Shown one piece after another: positions 1 to 16,600 of a stretch of 64,000 nt of DNA. The stretch is from Brugia malayi (lineage: Eukaryota > Nematoda > Chromadorea > Rhabditida > Onchocercidae). The notes under the pieces were generated by a model. The model did not search any database. It worked only from the letters and a program-made list of their open reading frames with translations, and was not told the origin of the DNA. Within the stretch, counting starts at the first letter, position 1. The number at the start of each line of letters is the position of its first letter. Position numbers and translations under genes: made by a program. The stretch spans positions 2,935,721 to 2,999,720 of the forward strand of contig NW_025062479.1 of assembly GCF_000002995.4 (NCBI RefSeq), in the 5' to 3' direction.

Positions 1-3000
1 TTCTTGACCTACAGCTGTACCTGATATTATACAAAACACTCCACTATATCCAATAATAAGTTACACTGTGTACAATCAATCATTCATTCATCAAACTCTA
101 CCGAATTATCTCCCATCACTGCATGAAGTAACTAATGCTGACCTTTCTGTCTTTCTCTCTTCCGAGACAATAAACACAGATAAAGTTATTTGTAAAAGTA
201 ACAGTGAATCCTGACGTCCGGCTGCTGATAGTAGCAATACTACTAATAATAGTAATAATAGTATAGAGTGATTGCAAATGTGTAATATGATATCGTACTC
301 TCTCTTAACAGTCAATATTGTGACCCTGTCGCAAGTAGCGACACCAATATACTCTCTTCTTGCTGACAATAATTGTTGATGGATTCACTAATACTTTATG
401 CAATGTCACCTGAAATTCATCAAAATACATTCAGTATTAGACGTATTAACTATTTCACAATAGCATGTAATGATAGATGTGACATGACAAGGATATTTGC
501 TTTCATCAGCTCCACAAATATACATACATTAAAGTATAAATATAGATAAGTCAATTATTGTATGAGTAATTAATGGCAAAGAACAATCGGAAACTTCCGT
601 GTCACCTAGATATCCAAACAGATAAAAAATAATAATAACAGCGTTTAAAATACCATGCAAAAATAATTTCTCGCAGTTATATTTCTTTTATAACTTTTGT
701 AACTCTTTTTTTTTTACTCCCGATTATCTCTCTAACTATAAAAGAATTTAGGTACCATAGTTTGTCTTCATTTCCGTCCTATAATGGAGCGAACTTTTCC
801 TATATCACAATGAATTTATCTGAAATTTACACTAACCATATGTAAGGTTTCATATTAAAAGAAAAATGACAGTATCGATATTTTAGAAAGGGAAGAGAGA
901 GAGAGAGACGTGTATAGATGGGATGTTAAGACTTCTCTTTTTAGGTTTTCTTTTTCTTTCTTTTAATTAAACAATAGAATTAATAATTGAAGAATGGAAG
1001 CAAGAATATAAGGCTTAATGCCATTTCATTAAAATGGAAAAAAAAGGAAACAGGCCAAGAATTGAGGAAGAAAGATCCGGTGAAGAGGATGTCGCATGAC
1101 GGACGCTCCGGAGCATGCAGCACCTGTACAACAACAATACATACATGAATCAGCTATCGGTAATATATTCTCGTTGTTGCTGTCATTGATGTTTAAATCG
1201 GCAAGGTCAGAAAATGCAATTCACCAAAACCAACCCAACAAAAATATTCAAACTCAAAATTCAAACTCGTACAACGACTATTATCCTTCATTTCCCATAA
1301 CTGATTTATTGATTTATTCCGTATTCATTATAGTTTTAAATTTAACAAAAGCATTGATTTTTCAAAATGAAAAAGAAGAAAAAAAAAAAAAAAACATAAA
1401 GTTAATGGAAAACAGGAAAGATTAGAAATGTAGAAAAAAAAACTTTTTGTCATTATTTTTTTTTGGAAGCCATTAAACAGTCATCGTACTGTTACTAGAA
1501 ACATTTTTATGCAAATTAAATAAATCGTTTACAATAACTACTCCGGCAATATGTAAATGTCACATATACACGTGAAATGCGAAACGTTAAAACGTCATTT
1601 TTTTTATCACAAAATAGAAGACAAAAAAAGAAAAAAAAAAAAAAAAGGACGGAGGGAGAAGAAAGGAGAAAAGAAATAGTGAAAAATCATGAATAAATCG
1701 ACGAAATTTCGTACTTTAATAGCAATCATTGATGTGGTCTATTGGTGAAATTCACTATCCCTGAAATCTAGATTACCAGGATTAAAATATCACATCGCCA
1801 TAATCTAACTGCTTTATTTCGTGGATGGATGTTGATGGAATTTGATCAAAAATCAAATTTTGTGAAACGTATGATAATGGGATTTAATTTCAGGAAGATA
1901 TAAAAGGAAGAAAAAAAAAAAGAAGCAACTAACTATCACTTACTACCATCAAATACAAACCATTCAATATGAACACATTAATGATGGTAATAGCATAAAT
2001 TTGATACCTTATATTACAAAATTTCGATTAAAACAATTCGTTTAGCAAAAAGCAGGAAAATAAGCAAAATCAATAAGTAAATAAATAAATCAATAAATAA
2101 ATAAAAGAATAGAATGGGCAAAGTGCGACAAATGGAGTTATTTGTGAATAGATGAAGAAGAAGAAGTAGAAGGCAAGAAGATGACGGTCACCTCATTGCT
2201 TCTTTTACCCTCTCTCTGAGAGAGAAAAAAAATAGGAAAAGAGTTAGAGAAATAAAAGAGGGAGGGATGAAATCCATCACTTTTCAATACTCCTCAGCCA
2301 ACCTACCTTCTTATAAAGCAGCATGTCATGTTTTTAATGAATGCCATCATTTTTTACAAAGCTTTAGATATTTCGAAATTGCTAGCAAGCTGCATGCATT
2401 CATTTCTTACTTTCTATTAATGTGTATGTATAATTTGCAAGATGGAATGTATCATTTGTTAAGCAAGCACGTTTATAGTTTAAAGTTTTGCAAGCAGTAC
2501 GTGCGAGCATTGCATGTTATAAAATTCTGAAATGTTTAGGGTGAGTAATAGAGAAAGAAGAATATCTTGAGCTTACAGATGGAAGATTTGCGTAAATTAC
2601 GTGAGTTATTACGTGAGTAGAAACATTGCGCCATAACTGAGTAAATATTATTTTCATTCCAAAACATATTTTACTAATGATATATGAATTCGGAACAAAT
2701 GAACGATGATCATATAGACTTATAATTAATGAACAACACTGTACAACTTTGTTGTATTCCTTTCTACCAACCTCTTCTTTCTTTTTAGATTTCAAATAAT
2801 TTTAATAATCAAAATTGAACTTTAACCTTCGCCCTTATCTCACACATATAATAATTATAGTAATAAATAATTTTTATTAATGGTCCAATGAATTAGGTAT
2901 ACATAAAAAAAAAGTATGTTTAGTGAAAGGTAGCAAGAACCATCTATCGTTGTCAAACACACACAGTGAATGAGTTAATAATGGTCATATGGTGTCCATT

Positions 3001-4660
3001 ATGCTTGTTATGCAATTAGTAATTGCTGAATGTAAATTGTGCACAAGAATTAATGGGATGGTCAGCTGACTTTCTAAATCAAATTATTATTATCTCTCTG
3101 ATCACTAATGTTGAGCATTTTTCAAGAGGAATAAAGAAATTACTTTAAAACATACTAATTTAAATGAGTAAATTCATTTAAATTCAAATGCAAATATTTT
3201 AGCAAAGAGGAAAATGAAAGCCGTATATATCTTCTTAAGCTGAAAGTGCACAAGCATTTCAATGAATTATTCACCAATACTTTAAGACAATTGATTAATG
3301 AGTTAAGTTATACTTCAAAAATGTATCATTTGAAATTATCCAATTCTTTAATATTATACTTTCTTATTTGAATGATAAAAAAGTAAAAATGATAGCATAG
3401 GAAAAGTTACTGTTTCTGTTTTGTTGCATTTGTATGCAAATATTTACGAAATATTTCTTGCTAAAGATTAGTGAATTTAATAAAATATAACAGATAAAAG
3501 TACAATACAATATTGTTGATCAAATTACAATTAGGATTCTGTTTCACTACCAGTATAAACATTTCAAACGAAACAAAACAAAACAAAAGAAGAAAAAAAA
3601 TATGAGAAATCCTCGTCGAACAATAGATATACAACAGCAAGATCGATTTTTAGCAATTCCAGAGATATTTTCAGGATTTGCTGAGTAATCGATAAGATAC
3701 AAAGTTTTAATGATTTTGACTAAATAGTTCAGCATCACTGAAAAAATGGTGAAAAAAAAAATACAATAATACTTCTTAAAACTTTGTACCACTAACTTTG
3801 TCTCAAATTCGGGAATTTTGTTGAGCATAGATGAATTGATTAAGATATATAAATGGAGATGAGATTTTCTATTTGCAAATTATAAAAGGTATGAAACTGA
3901 AGCGAGAATGTAGGAAGAGGAAGAAGTTGAAGAGGAAATATTCCAGAACTGAAGAAACAGGTCGATGTGTTAACAGGGACTATTAGTAATATTAGTTGAT
4001 GAAGCACGTCCTTTGGTACCCCTCCTCTCCTCTGCACCTTTCAATTAATTCATCCATTCATCTATCTATCCAAGTGAACAAATCAACTATCTTTTCTTCT
4101 CCCTCTCTTTCTCCTCCGTAATTTTGAGAAAATGCTTTGCTAGTCACTGCTATTCACCAAAATATTAAACTGTGAAGCCATGATTCATAGTGAGGTTGCA
4201 CGGAGGTAACCATCTGTATTATTGGTATCCAATTAGCTTCATTTATTATTATTATTATTATTAGGTTCTATTTATAAATAAATCTCGTCGTTTTTCTCGT
4301 TTTAGCAATCGGAAAACATTAAATTAGATGACTTCGTCAAATATGCGAGGATGAGATGAAAAATTAAAGAGATGATTTAAAATTGACATATTGGTCCAAT
4401 TTCTGATATTTTTTCTTTTTCTCTTTTTTTTTTTTTTGAAAGATGAAAATTATTAAAATAAGTATTTTAATGTTTTGAACTATGTGTTTGCAGATTCTCC
4501 ATTTGTATAAAGCTTTGGAAATCATCGTAAATGGACATTTTCATCCAAAAATCCTGCACTAACTTTATCATTAATAAGTTATCATCAATTTTTTATTATT
4601 GCTACTTTTTTTTTTTACCCGATTCTAAAATCATTTAAAAATAGCCAATAAAATATACAT

Positions 4661-4691
<31 letters not shown>

Positions 4692-7600
4692 GCAGACAGT
4701 AAATGTCGATAAAATGAATGGGTAGAATTACACATATCACTGCTAAATGTATTTTAAACATATGCATCCAAGCACATTAAAACATTTCAGGCTATCCGGA
4801 AAAAGATACCATTATATCATGTCAGCTGTGGTCAATTGGAGACAACTGTTTGCTTTATCAAATGATTACGATAGAATGACCATTAAGCAATGTAAAACAT
4901 AGCCGCAATATAAGCGATTAAAAATGTCATTTTCATTTGAAATGAAATTTAATTAGGATAATATCGACATTATCATACGGATCTCTAAGCGAACTCCAGT
5001 AACATAGATAGATAAGACATAAAAATAAATAATGCTTATTAATATTTAACGGAAGAGAAAATAATGGGAAATAATAAACAAATTATGCATTATTGTTATT
5101 GTTTACATAATGCTTAAAAATTGAAAATATAATCCCAGAGATGGCAAAATGAAGAAGTATGTTTAGTTTAAAGGATAATAATAGAAGAAGAAGCCATGTG
5201 GTGTGAAATGAACATCCCAAATTGCTTTTCGTCACAATTATTGATGATGCATAAATGAAGGTTAGACCCGAGATGTAAATTCTGCATAACAACAATTAGC
5301 TCTACTCATGCTTCTATACTATATTTTCATCTAGTACCAGCAGTAATTATTATAGCAATAATAAATTGACCAACGATAAGAAGATAAAAGAAGCTATCTT
5401 TCAGCAATCATTCATTTCATTCTATATATTTTCAGTACCATTATTAATTGATCATTGATAGATTTCATCACGAATTCATTCCAATTAAAAAGTATTATAA
5501 CTTTTTACATTTGTTAAAACATACTTTTTATTCCTAAACATCATCGATTTTATTTGAAAAACAAACGAATTAAAATTAAAATTTTTAATTTTGTTTAGAC
5601 AATTACTTGGTTCTAAATTATTATTTATTGTGAAGCAGTAAAAGCTATAAAAAAAAAAGTCGTAATATTAGGAATGTAATATCTTCACTTATAAGAAATG
5701 AAGATAATTAACTGGAAAGTGAATTTCATTCAATGGGTGATATTAATTAGAATTTACGTATAGACACATAATGATAGAATGTCGTCTAAGAATAGTAATG
5801 CTAATATTCCTGCATTTAACAAAATCTAACTGCTTGATTAAAATCATTAACAATTTCTCTTGCAGATAGCAATGTGAAATTTATTACTCAAAGGAATATA
5901 GTGCAAAAAAATTCAATAGTAACATTTCAAAAAGTTATGACAATTCTACAAATTTTATTTTATAAGAAATGTTTTTTCTTTTCTTTTATGTAAATTCTAT
6001 GTTGATTAAAAAAACATATCCAAAATTTTATTTTACAAAAAAAAAAAACATGAAATTTAGAGAAGCGTAATTTTTGATTTGAAGTTTTCTTTTTTTAAAC
6101 GACAGATTGCATAAAGCGAAGAAAAAAAGCCAACGGACATCAACCTATTAATTTGATTTCGGCATTTTCAAACATTTAAATTATTTGCAATAAATAAAAA
6201 GACTGCTAGTAGCTGATTATATTTTTTGGAAATTTTTCAAAAATGATTGAAATAGATAAAATGTATGTATATACAACTGAGCATTCTGACCTATCAACTA
6301 AATTCTCATTTCAAAAATATCAATTTTATTTTGAAATTAATTCTAGGAAACCCAATTGGTTTTTTAAGCGGTTTTTGCAAATATGCAAACGAACATAGTG
6401 TGATTTTGCATTTTGATAAGATAATTAAGTCTGATAACTTTGGAGAGTGAAAAAATCACGCAGTAGACTGAAATAAATATTGACAGGAGTTATCGAACCA
6501 ATAGATCACATAGAAAATAAAATTTAAATCTCTCAAAATTATTAATTCACTAACAAAAGAGATTCCACTACAATACAAATTAATATAAAGGTAAAACAAG
6601 AGCAAATTAATGAAGTGTGATTTTCATTTTTCTTTCTACAATTACTAAATTTGAATTTTGTTTATATTAGTGTAATGTTGAAATAACTAACATTAAAAGT
6701 ATTATTTCCATCACATAAAATTTCTATAGACAACAAAATAAATCACAAACTTATAATCCTAAAAAAAAAGATCTCTGGATAGAATCAAACAGGAATTGTT
6801 CTACTGCATTTCAAAAGTCTACCACAAATACAGCAATTTTTTATAGTAATCAATAAATTAAATGTATAAAATTGATGGAGAGATAAATTAATTAAAAATG
6901 ATAATTGAGAACCGAACACAAACATTTTTTTATGATACCTTTTACGTAACATTCCAAAACAGCAGTACTTCTATTCGTTGGGATCACAGTAATAAAAATT
7001 CTGTAGATTTTATCACCAAAAAAGAAAAAAAAAAATACGACAACAATAATTTATACTAATAATAGTAATAGTAATAATTGGTAATAATAGTAATAATAAT
7101 AATAAATAAACAAATGAATTGGTAAAGGGAGGATAAGAAGATTTAAAATGTGCATTACATTAGACAAATTAAACTGCATGATTTGATGAAAGCTAAGACA
7201 ACCATGAAGCAAATAAGGGAGTACTTGAAAAAGCACACACATATTTTCTCTTCCTGTTCAACTAGGGCGACAGTATACTTACCAAATCATATTTGTCAGC
7301 ATTTATATCAACCGCATGCTGTCACCACTACAACAATTTCTTCATATATCATTCATTTTATCTCGGAATTATGAATTTTCATAAATTTAGATTTTAAAAA
7401 AATAAAAATATTTGAAAAACAGTATTCATTACATTATCTAGAGCGATTGAGAAGTGATAATAAATTTTCAGTTAAATTTTGTTAATAAAATTAAATTCAG
7501 AAATGACATTTAATAACGGTAATTATCATATATCAACAATATATCAGTAGTAATATCGAAACACGAAAGATTCATTTTCATTTTTTCTTAAATTAGAAAG

Positions 7601-10600
7601 CTTCACTTTTACTCTCTCTCTCTCTTTCTCTTCCTCCTCGTTTATTTTTTTTTTTTCTTTTTTAATTTATACAATGTCTCTCAAAAGTAAACCAAAATAT
7701 ATGCAATGCAGTAAATGAATGAAAGAAAACGGATAATATATTATATAAACTGCAGTGGTGAGATGTTAATAAATTCTAATCTCATAATGCATTTCTCAAT
7801 TGTGAAAGTTAAAAAAAAAAAAAAAAATGAATAGGAAAGACTTTTAAGACTAAACTCGGATGAAAAATGATAGGATGAATGGAACGGATAGACCAATGGC
7901 AAAAAAGATGAATAAGATGAGAAGGAATATAAATACGAAATACGAATTGATCCGCTTCAATTACCCCTTACACATAAATATTTTAAAGAGTGGAAAAAAA
8001 AATTTTTTTATTTCATCAAATTATTTCTTTGTTAAGTAAAATTAAGTACATTTTTGAATTAGTCCAACAGATAATAGATATGATTATGGATCACTGATTA
8101 AGATTAAGATTATCAACGAAAAAATTGATGCATGCATATGAATGTATATTATTGAGTTACATGATTAAATCGTTATATAATAAGTATTTTTATGAATACG
8201 AAAAAGGTTAAAGTAATTGAAATATGAAATGAAAAGAAGTTAGGTAAACAAAAAGAAAAAAAAAAAAAAAAAGGAAAAGAAAAGAGAAATTTTATAGCTG
8301 AAAATCATCGATCGATGTAAAATGTTAAATAGGTTAAATAAGGATGAAAAAAAGTTCAAAAAAAAAAAAAAAAAATGAGATAACTCTATAACTATCTCCA
8401 TTGGCAACAAAAAAAAAAAAGGAAAAGAAAAAGGAAATCCTACTTTCTGAATATGTCAAATCCGGAAAAAAATTTTTTTTTTTGTCATTAACACAATATT
8501 GAATGGATATGTATGTGTGTACACATACAATATTCTGCTGTTGCTGCTGCTTCTATCCAACTTGACGATGACAACTCGTAGACCTCTTTCTATGTGTCCC
8601 ATTGTAACTCATACATACACAAACATGCACACACATACATACACACACACACACACATACATACATACACATACATTCATACGCATGTATGTATCGCTGA
8701 AATATCAAATAAGAAATGACCGACCGTTTGGATGTTTGCGAAGAGAGATAGTGAAGTGGACAATGTGACAAATGATAATGCAGTATGCAAATTTATGAGA
8801 TTTTGTTTAAATACGGATGAGAAGTGGTAGAAGAGAAAGGACTGTAAAACAAACAGATAGAAAACTTAAGTAATATTATTTGTTTAAAAAAGAAAAAAAA
8901 AATTACTTAGTAAGAAGTGGGATAAGTGAGAGAGAGAGAGAAAGAAAGAGAGAGGGAGAGCAAAAATTCAGTTGCATAGACGTTCCGGTAGATTTTTTTT
9001 TTTTTTTACCGGAATGAAGGAAAAGCTTTTTTTAATAGATTGTTAAGCGAATTTCATCTGATCTTATTTGTCTCCTTTCCATATATACCGATTTATTTAT
9101 TTATCTTTCAAAATGAATTTCTTCGTTTTGGTTACTTCCTTATCTCCGACTTTTTTCTTTGACCTTTTACCCCTAGCTTTTCTTTTTTTTTTTTTAAGAA
9201 CGATAGATGAGAGGATATAATTAATGACATTGTCATTGATAATACACGCACAGCAAGCAGCAGCAGCATTTGATTTTCTTCTCTGTCCACAATCATTAGG
9301 ATCAGCAATCAGTTTAATAGCATTAAAACAGGACAATTGAACCCTTACATTTCTTCCTGTCCCTCTAACCAAACACAATTCCGCTCCGCTCTCTTTCCAT
9401 TTCAGCTTCAATTATCTCAAATCATTGTTTCTATTTTCATTTCTGATTGCTTATTTCAGCTCCCTTATTTGTTTATATAAAACGAAATAAATCAAGATTT
9501 TCTGTAAATGTAAGGATAATTTTCATGAAATCATTTCCTATGTTAAAAAAAAAAAAAAAAAAAAGAAGAGGAAAAAATAATAAGGATAAAAAATGAATCG
9601 TGGTTTGTTTGTTTGTTTGTTTTGTTTTTTTTTTGCTGGGAAAATTAACCAAAGATTATTTGAGATATAAGACTTGAAATTATTTTAACTGTTACAATCT
9701 ATGAATATATTCTTATTTTGTGTGAAAGAATATAATTATTCAATAAAATAGGAAAATAAATTTTCTTTCTGTCGGATGACCGAAAGAAAAATTTGCTTAA
9801 TCTTTTTTGGATAAGAAAACGGTACAACTGGTGAATGAGAAAGTTTTGTTCTGGTGAAAATCACAACAATAATAAATTGCTGCTGTCCGTGATATTGACG
9901 GATTAGACTTCGGCCTGTTCAAGATTGTATTTTATTGTAACAGCAATAAATGTTACTATATCAGTTCAGTTTTTTTTTTTTTTTTTTTTCCTAATATCAT
10001 CCTTTTTCCTTTGCCAATGCTAATCCAGGTGAATCTTAATCAATCCTGGATTACAAAAAATTGCTACAAAAAGTACAAAAGAAGCGAGGAATACCTTTAG
10101 TTCAATCAGTAATAATTCACCAGAAATCCGCATTTGTTTATTAATAATTAATTATGAAAATGATTAATGATTGAGGAGTGAAAGGTAAAAAAAGAGACAG
10201 CGCAAAAAATTACTACCCATTTACTGTATGCATGCATCCTTTCTTGCATCGCTGTTATCACTTAGGACTTATTTTCAAAATATCAAAAAATAATCTCTCT
10301 CTTGGGATTCCTGTCATGATTTCATTTTTTCATTAGTGATTCCTTTTTTTATCCTTTCTGTTATTTTTATCATTGATATACAACGATGCTTCAATGAAGT
10401 TTTTAGTGATAAATAACAAAAGATAAATATGTTAACCACTCTTTTTAAAATACATTTACGCCTTGCTTCTTACTTACATACCAAGATTCCCGCAAGCAAA
10501 GGTGCTATTTGTCAGAAATATCACTCTCGAATTATTATCTAAAAGAATGGAAGAGAAGAAATCGTATCGTTTGTCATTTTTTATCAATGAATTGAGTTAA

Positions 10601-13600
10601 AAGAATTGTATGGCAAACTTCACATTAAATAGGTTATTTGAATATAGAACAAACTGGATCAAATTATCAATGCAATATATTTATCATTTGCGTATTTTCC
10701 AATGATTCATGCACACATATTGTATTTAATTATAATTGACCCATTTACTTAATAAATGAAAATACTTCAATATTTTATATAATGATAGAATAGAAATTGA
10801 AAGACAATGATGAAATAAGAAGAAAACTAATCATATCGAATTGCTTGTCGCATGAATGTCTCCTGGTTGCATAATTTATATGCAAATTAAAATTGTCAAT
10901 TGTGCTATTTAGGATTCATTACTTTATGATATTCAATAGACATAAATTCTTCGGTTGCTATAGATATCATTTATGCAGTGCGAATATTTGCATTAAATAA
11001 AGTTACATACTCAGTTAAATGGTAAGACAATGACTAGAAGGAAATAACTTCAAAAGGATGGCAATATGGGAGGAAATTGATATTTATTAACTGTATGATA
11101 AGACCGATCGTATGAGCAAATGATAAGAAACATTACTGATATCATTGTCGTTTCAGTTAAAAAAGTATATATTTATCATTCAGAACTAATTCTTAAATTT
11201 CGGTTACAGCTATAAATAAATGAATAAATGTTATAATTCGTAACAAAAAGAAGAAAAAAAAATACCTGCTGATAAACTTTCTGATCAAATAACAAAATAC
11301 TATCGGTTGCTGAACTTTCGCATTATTCAGGAAAAAAAAGAAAAAAAAAAAAAAAAAAACGAAAACTGTAAATTGCATAAAAATAAAATGCGTGAAAAAA
11401 GCATTAAATATATAGGTATATGTATAATAATTGGCAGGTTATTTACTATTTACTTCCATATTTTATCTTTATCGAAGATCAGTTAATTCATTCAGTAATT
11501 GCTAACAGTTGAGGCGATAGTAATACCATCAAACAGCTGTTCGATCATATTGAAACACATCGATAAACATAGTAAATCCGAAACAACCAATACTATTATA
11601 ACCAAACATATCACCTTCCATCTTTTGAAACGTCTAAGTTGGCACAACAACAACAGCTACATCATAAATACCGCTATTAACAATAATAATAATTAATATT
11701 ATAATTATTATTACTATTGTTGTTATTATGATATCAACATTAACAGCTCATATTGCAGTAAACATTGCTTATGTAAGGCTCGAATTAAAAATCTTTTTTC
11801 GTCAAAGTTTATTTTGACCTTATTAAACCAATAAGGCATTATTTGCAACATTATTAGGTTCGAAGTTTGAGAAAACTATTGATTTTAATTTCATTAAGAA
11901 AGACTCCAAGAAGTATAGCAATAATTTTCTTTTTTTCATATTTTGTATTAACTATTAATGATTGTTTATGCCTGTTATACAATATTTTAAATATTACAGA
12001 TTCCAATTTTTTAGGTTTATAGTTTAACTAGTGCAATACTTAGAGAGAAAATCAATTAACAGTAATATTTTTCATCCTAGCAATTAATGATCATTCATAT
12101 GTTATTCAAAATCAATAAGCTGTAGGGGCTGTAGGATAATACTACAGTGAGTTATTCTAATCATCAAAACTAGAATTTCATGTAAAATTTAAACTTCTAA
12201 AATAATCACTTTAGTATTATATTACTACACAATACATTACACATTTAAGGGATAGAAAAGATAGAAAGTTTAAAGAAAGAGTTATGGATAAATTGATTTT
12301 TGCATATTGCATATAAGATTATTAAACTAATTTACTTGTCATTCAAAAAAGAAAGAAAAGAAAGAACAGAATTGCAGCTTAATCATCAAACTATTCGATT
12401 TGATGGCACTTTCATAAACGGATAATGAAATCCGACTGTCATAAAACTTGCATTTCATTTTATTGTGAGAAAATTAAAGTTCCTTTGTATTATTAAATTA
12501 TCCAAATGGTTGTTAGAAAATTTTGCAACCAAAAGTAACATAGTGTGAACTGAATAGTTATAAGGAAATTTTGTCATTAAATGCAATATACTACGATATA
12601 AGTGATTATATATGATTATGATTATAATTACCTAGCATACAGATTGCAAATAATTCAAAATTTTTATAATCGGAAACGATTAGATGTAAAAAATAAAGAA
12701 TGTATAAATGACATGAAGAAGTTTTTTCTTCATAGATTAAATTTTTGTTTAATTCACTTTATTGCATTTAATGCTTTGATGGTGTAAATTTGTCGATAGT
12801 GTCATAGATTGATAATATCAATGAATCAGGGTGATCTTTCTTAATATTATCAGTTATATCATCTTTATTCCACTCTCTCTCTTTCTCTCTTCTTTCGAAA
12901 GATTCATCAAGCAACAGTGATTGCTTACTTGTACTTGCTTTCAAAAAATTTCAAAATAATCATTGGTTTGATAAATGATGCGTTTAGCATTTTGTTGACA
13001 TCAAATATGATAAGAAGAGCTTAAGATAATAGTAATGAATAAATAATACACTTTGTGATGTATTGTTATATGCAAAAAATTGAAAACAAATAAAAAATGT
13101 TCAGCTTTTTTTAATTTTTTTTTTCTTTTTTCGTTTTATTTTTCAGCCTATCATTTTGATCACTTCAACATTTTGATTAGATGAATTGCTTGAATGGAAA
13201 ACAAAAACAAAAAAAAAAAAAAAAAAAAAAGAATCTATGTAATGAAAGTGTTTTGAACAATTTATAATCTATTTCAGAAGTTAACCAGTCCATCATCTTT
13301 CGTCTATTTCCGGACATTTCATCCGTCTGCATTTAGTATCATCCGATACTTCTTCTTTCTATTTTTTTTTTTTCTTTCATTTCGATATCATTTGACTTCT
13401 TTATTCTTTGTTATTTTTGTCTCTTTTATTTATAACTGCTTATACAAAGCTTATGCAAAGTTTTAAATTGTCATTTGTTTACAGTATACAATTTCAGGCG
13501 CTGTTAATTTTTATCGTTCCGGATAATGTTGCATAGCTTTTCTTTTTCCTTTTAATTTTACTTTTTTTTTTTTTTTTTTTTTATGTTTGCTCTGAATAAA

Positions 13601-16600
13601 TGAATAAACTGTTGCGAAATTTTGTTTATAATAAAAACTTTTCCCTTTTTAATTTAATCTAATTTTTAAACTTTAAAGAATGAAAAATGGAATTAATTTG
13701 AAAATGTATTTTCTCTTCTTATTTTTAACAAATTCTCACGTCATTTACAGCAATTTCTTTTAAATGTTACTAAACGAGGATGAAATTTCGAAAAAAAATA
13801 TTGGCTTCTAATTATTCCATTCACCATATTTTCTACGAATATTTTTAATACAATAAATAGCGATGCACAAACATATATACATGCACAAACACAGAGATAC
13901 CTCAAAAATAAAAGAAATTTCTATATTTTTAGCTGAAGAACAATTCATATTGAATTGCGCATTAAAAAATGATTCGCTGTATTTCTTTGATGAAAATGTA
14001 TCTGAGACAAAAGTGCACTCTTGCTACTATCTTCAAATTTATTTCTTTGTTTTACTCTTACCTAATAGAATGATAATTTTAGAATAACCGACTTTTGTAA
14101 TTTGCTCATAACAGTTTATCACTAACTTATTGATGTTATCCATATCAGTAGTTTGATAATTTCATAATATTATTGATTATGACTTCATTAATAATAATAA
14201 AAAGGAAAAAAAAAAAAAGTAGAGGAGGCACAGCTGTGATATTAATTAATTGTATTGTTTTTATTGGTCACAAAAATTTACTACTTTTTTGGATGAAAAT
14301 AAAAATATAAGTGAGAGAAGAAAAGGAAAAGCAGTGACATTGTTCAAATGACATTGGTAAGCAGATGTTCATGCAGACAGTGCTGAATTTTAAATAAATG
14401 TAAAAACGGAACGAAATTCCCAGTCTTTTTTTTTTTTTTTTTCTTCCTTTTTCCCCTTTCTCTCTCTTTATTTCTCTTTCCTTATTTTCTTTTTACCAAT
14501 TTTTCCTATCGTTTCTTCAGCTTTTATTCCTTTTCACAACTCTTTTTCCAGCATTAATACATTCTAATTTTTCTTTCCTTTTTTTTTTTGCTAGCATACC
14601 TTATATGCTAACTATTGACCACACCCAATTTAATTTGTATAAGATGAAAATTTGCTACACCGTTAGTTATGGATGAAGTAATTTATGATACTTTTACCTT
14701 ATCATTAATTGTTTCTTTTCTTCTTGTTGGCAGTCAATAAAATCTGAGAAAAATTTCCCCTTTTTTCTTTTTTTTTCTTTTTTTCTTTGTTGAAAATCAA
14801 AAATTTTCCTGATATATATGATGAATATTTGATGATACCAATATTGTTAGTATGTATCTTCGATAAGTATATCTAATTGAAATTACTGTTATCTTAGTGA
14901 GATATACTTAATTCAGCAAAGTATTATGACTGGACTAGAAAGATCAAGCTAATTTGTCCTGAAAAAATGAATGCTATTATATTAAAATATTAAATAGTAG
15001 TGGTAATATTGTTGATGTTTCTCGTATTGTGCTTAATGATGCGATTAGTGATTTTTATATAATTTAAGAGCTTTTTGATCAATGATTCTTTAATTAAATC
15101 ACTTAACTGGATGCATTCAAAACGTTCATATAACAATATTACTCTTCTTTTTATATTGCATAAAATTATTAAATAAATCTCGACATATTGCTATTTTCAT
15201 CCATTCTTTCCATTATCTAAAGGAAAAAAGCAATAAACAAAATGCAGGAATACATGCATGCATTTATGCATTAGCAAGGATAACTTTAGCGAAAGTTAGA
15301 AAGCAGAAAAATGATTAAATTTTCAATTGAATTTTTACGCAATTTAAGAATTTCTTGATCAATAGCAAGCTGTAAGATTCTCATTTAATTTACTGTTTTC
15401 CTATATATAACAAAACAAGAGAAAAAGAAATTGTGATAATTTTTCAACTTATCAATTTAATACTACTGATTTCTAAAATTGATACACACAATTTATTTAC
15501 GTATGTAAATTTTTTTGTAAAAATTTAATTATAAAAAAAGAAAAAATAATAACAAACAGAAACAAAATTTCATTCATTTCGTATTAGAAGAAAAAAAAAA
15601 AGGACAAAAACAAAAATAAAACAAACCTCGCACATTATTTAGAATAATTTAAGACAAAAAATTTACGATTTTTTCTTCGTTTTGAATTATTTCTGCATGA
15701 TTTTTTTTCCCTTTTTTTTTTTGCAAAGTTAAAATGAATTTCTTCACACTTTATTGCTATTTTCTTCACTTGAATAAAATTAAGAATATAACGATTTAAT
15801 TTGTTCACAAAGTTTAATATTTTCTTTATTATATCTTTTAAACTGATAATTGTTTCGCTGGATTTTATTCTTTCGTTTTCAATATTTGATATCACTAATT
15901 TCTTTTTCCCTTCTGTTTAGAAAACCAAAAAAAAGTAAGTAAATAATAGTTATAATATCTAACAAATAAATACATTATTGCGTTGATATATTAATGAAAA
16001 TAATAGCTTCTCTTATTCAGTAATTCATTAAAATGTTAACAAATTAAGTAAAAAGTAAAGCATTTCGTGGAGATTAGATTTTGAGAAATAACTGTCAAAT
16101 TTAAGAAAAACAGTTATTATAAAAACACCAGTGAGTTGTAAAATAGTGAGGTTTATGAAGTTTAATAAAAAAGAACATGCGAAGTTTTATGCTATCACAT
16201 GTAGTAAATGCTAAAAGTAATTAACAAATTATTGTAATGATAAATAATTATCCAGGTGAATTTTAAGTTGCAAATATGCTGGAGGTTTAGCAGGCGCAAA
16301 TATTATAGTACATCGTCATAACAACAATTTAAAAAAGAACAGAGGAAGTGGATAAAAGGAAAAAAATTCCTTACAACCTATCAAGCTTTTATCATATCAT
16401 TTGATTGAATTATACCTATTTTTTAAGAAAATTCTCAGAAAAGTGTGAGATTGAAAGGAAAAAAAAATAATTAATATCATTTTAAATAATCAATAGTCTT
16501 TTTACATCGTTTCAAAAGCAATATATATATATTCGTTGTGAAACATCTTTTTCCAATGAAAAAGCTAAATTGAAAGATACTTTTGAACGAACTAAATTAT